Assembly (NCBI GenBank): GCA_903930505.1
Contig: CAIYYQ010000232.1
Location: forward strand, 1-5,924
Length of the DNA stretch: 5,924 nt
Source of the DNA: Methanobacteriota archaeon
Lineage (GTDB): Archaea > Thermoplasmatota > E2 > DHVEG-1
Direction: 5' to 3'
The position numbers and the translations under genes were made by a program. Shown here piece by piece: positions 4,691 to 5,924 of this stretch. The first letter of the stretch is position 1, and each line of letters opens with the position of its first letter. The notes beneath the pieces were generated by a model, which was not told the origin of the DNA, ran no database searches, and was given only the letters and a program-made list of their open reading frames with translations.

Positions 4691-4725
4691 TTATAAATAA
4701 GTTAAACTAATATCATATTAGGTGA
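4691..4725 (+). promoter_or_regulatory. Promoter, operator candidate and SD of TA module 2
   Basis: TTATAAATAA (4691-4700) is the TATA box. CTAATAT-C-ATATTAG (4707-4721) is a perfect 15-bp palindrome at the expected transcription start, and GGTGA (4721-4725) is a Shine-Dalgarno site six bases before the ATG at 4732. ACTAATAT (4706-4713) is shared with TA module 1. A DUF2683 dimer binding here would explain the symmetry, but this is inferred. Confidence 0.65.
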
Positions 4726-4731
4726 ACTAAT

Positions 4732-4968
4732 ATGGTTCAAGCATTAGTAAAATTAAATGGAAATATCAATAGAGTTCTTAATATTGTGAAAGCAAAGTAT
4801 AACTTAAAGGATAAAAGTGAAGCCATTGAATTTATTATCAATAGATATATCGAGTTTGAAGGAGAACCTGAACTTCAACCTGAATTTATTAAAAAGATAG
4901 AGAAGATAAAAAAAGAGAAAAGCATCCGAGTGGATGACTTTGCAAAGAGGTACAAGTTAGATGTATGA
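4732..4968 (+). CDS. DUF2683-family antitoxin, TA module 2
   Basis: This 78-aa protein, MVQALVKL then NRVLNIVKAKYNLKDKSEAI, is a paralogue of the one at 439-675 and has the same length. The N-terminal 36 residues are well conserved, as is the EPELQPEFIKKIEKIKK tail segment (44-60); the last 15 residues differ, where toxin specificity may lie. Its final 8 nt overlap the start of the toxin gene, so translation is probably coupled. The start is supported by TATA box, Shine-Dalgarno site and alignment with the paralogue. Confidence 0.86.
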   Translation: MVQALVKLNGNINRVLNIVKAKYNLKDKSEAIEFIINRYIEFEGEPELQPEFIKKIEKIKKEKSIRVDDFAKRYKLDV

Positions 4969-5245
4969 TCTTGACATTAAGCCATCTGTTGATAAGATCT
5001 TTAAAAAATTGATAAAAAAGAACAGGAAACAATTAGAAAGTATTTACAAGAAGATTCAAGAAATTAGGAACAATCCTGAACATTCCTATAAACATTTACA
5101 TAGCCCTCTTCAAGATTTCTTTGGAGTACATATCAATACGCATTTTGTTCTCATTTTTACGATAGATCATACAAAGAAAGTCGTTGAAATTTACTATTTT
5201 GATCATCATGATAATGTGTATAAATGGAGAGAATCAAAAAAATAA
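4961..5245 (+). CDS. RelE/ParE-superfamily toxin, TA module 2
   Basis: This 94-aa protein shares the layout of the first toxin: helices (6-37), YKHLHSPLQDFFGVHIN (43-59), FVLIF (62-66) and the C-terminal FDHHDNVYKW. It overlaps the antitoxin gene by 8 nt, and AGAGG (4945-4949) about 11 nt before the ATG may serve as ribosome site. Where the first toxin has R48, K55 and R56, this one has H47, F54 and G55. Those basic residues fall in the region important for mRNA cleavage in archaeal RelE proteins, so this copy may be weakened, use other residues or act differently. The frame is intact and the promoter complete. Confidence 0.83.
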   Translation: MYDLDIKPSVDKIFKKLIKKNRKQLESIYKKIQEIRNNPEHSYKHLHSPLQDFFGVHINTHFVLIFTIDHTKKVVEIYYFDHHDNVYKWRESKK

Positions 5246-5248
5246 ATG

Positions 5249-5267
5249 ATTCTTTGTTTCTTTATTT
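5249..5267 (+). terminator. T-rich putative terminator after TA module 2
   Basis: A pyrimidine-rich stretch with several T runs (TTCTTTGTTTCTTTATTTT) begins four bases after the toxin stop and ends where repeat copy 7 begins. Archaeal RNA polymerase stops at such T-rich tracts without needing a hairpin. Weak evidence only. Confidence 0.35.
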
Positions 5268-5343
5268 TGAAACCACCGGTATCATTCTGGTTTCTTCCGT
5301 GAATGATTCTTCTTTCAGGCCGCTGCCACGTTCGGCGAAAAGA
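5268..5343 (+). repeat. Dispersed intergenic repeat, copy 7
   Basis: It begins TGAAACCACCGGTATCAT (5268-5285) like copy 6 and carries GTTTCTTCCGTGAATGATTC (5290-5309) like copy 2, then CAGGCCGCTGCCACGTTCGG (5316-5335). GAAACCA (5269-5275) and TGGTTTC (5288-5294) form a perfect 7-bp stem at its left end. CCG-tg-AATG pairs with CGTTCGG with a two-base bulge and one G-T pair. It follows TA module 2 directly. Confidence 0.85.
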
Positions 5344-5420
5344 ATTCTAATGGATTGATGTATCTGGAATAACTAACATGTTGAGTGGGATTTTCTGTTT
5401 AATATATCTAGATTAGTATA

Positions 5421-5433
5421 CCAGAAGTTCTGG
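5421..5433. other. 13-bp palindrome downstream of the PIN gene
   Basis: CCAGAA-G-TTCTGG is a perfect palindrome with 6-bp arms, 21 nt beyond the PIN gene stop. It could be a protein-binding site or chance. The rest of 5344-5454 shows nothing I can name. Confidence 0.3.
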
Positions 5434-5454
5434 ATGATTATTTGAATGAATAAC

Positions 5455-5916
5455 TTATATCTGAAGTCTTTTTCGTAATTCTACAGGAGAAACAATACGT
5501 TTATTTTTAGATGAGAGCAGACAATCTTCAGGAAGATTAAACGCTTGTAATTTTAAATCAGTGGTTAAGAAATAATCCACATTATATGCGACTGCATAGG
5601 CAAGATGTGTTTTATCTGTTTTGGGAACCCTGTCATTTGGATCAATACGATCGAGACAACTGCAACACTCTCGTAGCAATGAGTTTGGTATGAGAAAACG
5701 AATATCATAGAAATGAAGAAGATCAATGATTTTATGAAGATCCTTTGTTTTTTCATTATCACGAATGCAGACGAGGACGATTTCTCCCATGACTGTTATG
5801 GAGGTAACAAGAACATGTCCATCGTTTATTAGGTGGTTGATGAGGCTTTTTATGTTTCTTTTCTCTTCTGCAAGATCAAAAAAGATATCAGCATCAAGAA
5901 AAATTCTCAGAGGCAA
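5455..5916 (-). CDS. PIN-domain protein, probable VapC-like RNase toxin
   Basis: From the TTG at 5916 this is 153 aa with the PIN signature. The acidic residues sit where a metal-dependent PIN nuclease needs them: D8 in RIFLDADIFFDL, E45 in VMGEIVLVC, D101 in TDKTHLAYA and D120 in YFLTTDLKL. PIN toxins of VapBC systems cleave tRNA or rRNA. Length fits the family (about 130-155 aa). No ATG or GTG is in frame before the window edge; TTG gives a normal N-terminus, but the true start could lie just outside. An antitoxin gene would be expected immediately upstream, outside the window. It is convergent with TA module 2, separated by repeat copy 7. Without the missing upstream gene, a toxin role stays probable rather than shown. 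Confidence 0.82.
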   Translation of the reverse strand: MPLRIFLDADIFFDLAEEKRNIKSLINHLINDGHVLVTSITVMGEIVLVCIRDNEKTKDLHKIIDLLHFYDIRFLIPNSLLRECCSCLDRIDPNDRVPKTDKTHLAYAVAYNVDYFLTTDLKLQAFNLPEDCLLSSKNKRIVSPVELRKRLQI

Positions 5917-5924
5917 AGAAATCC

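Noticed and set aside
304..5343. CRISPR array
   Set aside because: Repeat copies are degenerate, spaced from about 200 to 1650 nt apart, and separated by genes, unlike the short regular spacers of a CRISPR.
304..5343. Canonical integron attC sites
   Set aside because: The ends are CGTTCRG and AAYG rather than GTTRRRY and RYYYAAC, several copies pair poorly, gene orientation is mixed and no integrase is in the window. Kept only as a hypothesis under the cassette finding.
304..5343. MITE or insertion sequence copies
   Set aside because: I see no terminal inverted repeats, no target-site duplications around the copies and no transposase.

Overview
The window is AT-rich and almost certainly archaeal. 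Five of the encoded families are ones I know mainly or often from archaea: a VapB-type antitoxin (PF02697-like), two DUF2683 antitoxins each paired with a RelE-like toxin ending in FDHHD-x-x-YK, an AbrB/SpoVT antitoxin-like protein, and an 'archaeal ATPase' (PF01637-like). Starts are preceded by archaeal-type TATA boxes about 25-30 nt upstream, often with almost no leader, or by GGTGA-type Shine-Dalgarno sites. I cannot name the lineage; an uncultivated euryarchaeote or DPANN member would fit. There are no rRNA, tRNA, CRISPR, transposase or integrase genes here.

Layout from left to right. A truncated vapB-like gene runs off the left edge (minus, 1-179). Repeat copy 1 is followed by TA module 1 (DUF2683 antitoxin 439-675, RelE-like toxin 685-954), a Pol-beta-type nucleotidyltransferase (988-1554), and a convergent AbrB-like gene (minus, 1541-1861). 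Repeat copies 2 and 3 then precede an archaeal ATPase (minus, 2393-3499), and copies 4 and 5 follow it. Next is a two-gene minus-strand module: a 76-aa conserved-looking protein (4324-4554) and a single-domain retropepsin-like protease (3913-4299). Copy 6 is followed by TA module 2 (4732-4968, 4961-5245), copy 7, and a PIN-domain protein (minus, 5455 to the right edge).

The most striking structure is not a gene. Seven copies of one intergenic repeat, core about 52 nt with near-constant spacing, all lie in the same orientation and separate the genes into self-contained modules, most with their own promoter. Two copies belong to a longer form with a 9-bp hairpin, and the ATPase lies between two homologous repeat blocks in direct orientation. 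This looks like a cassette array of toxin-antitoxin and other accessory modules. A canonical integron attC consensus is not met, so the mechanism is open.

Several promoters carry perfect inverted repeats next to the TATA box or start (vapB, AbrB, ATPase, TA module 2). Autoregulation by the encoded DNA-binding antitoxins is the likely reading for the antitoxin genes. The two DUF2683 promoters share an ACTAATAT motif at nearly the same distance from the start codon.
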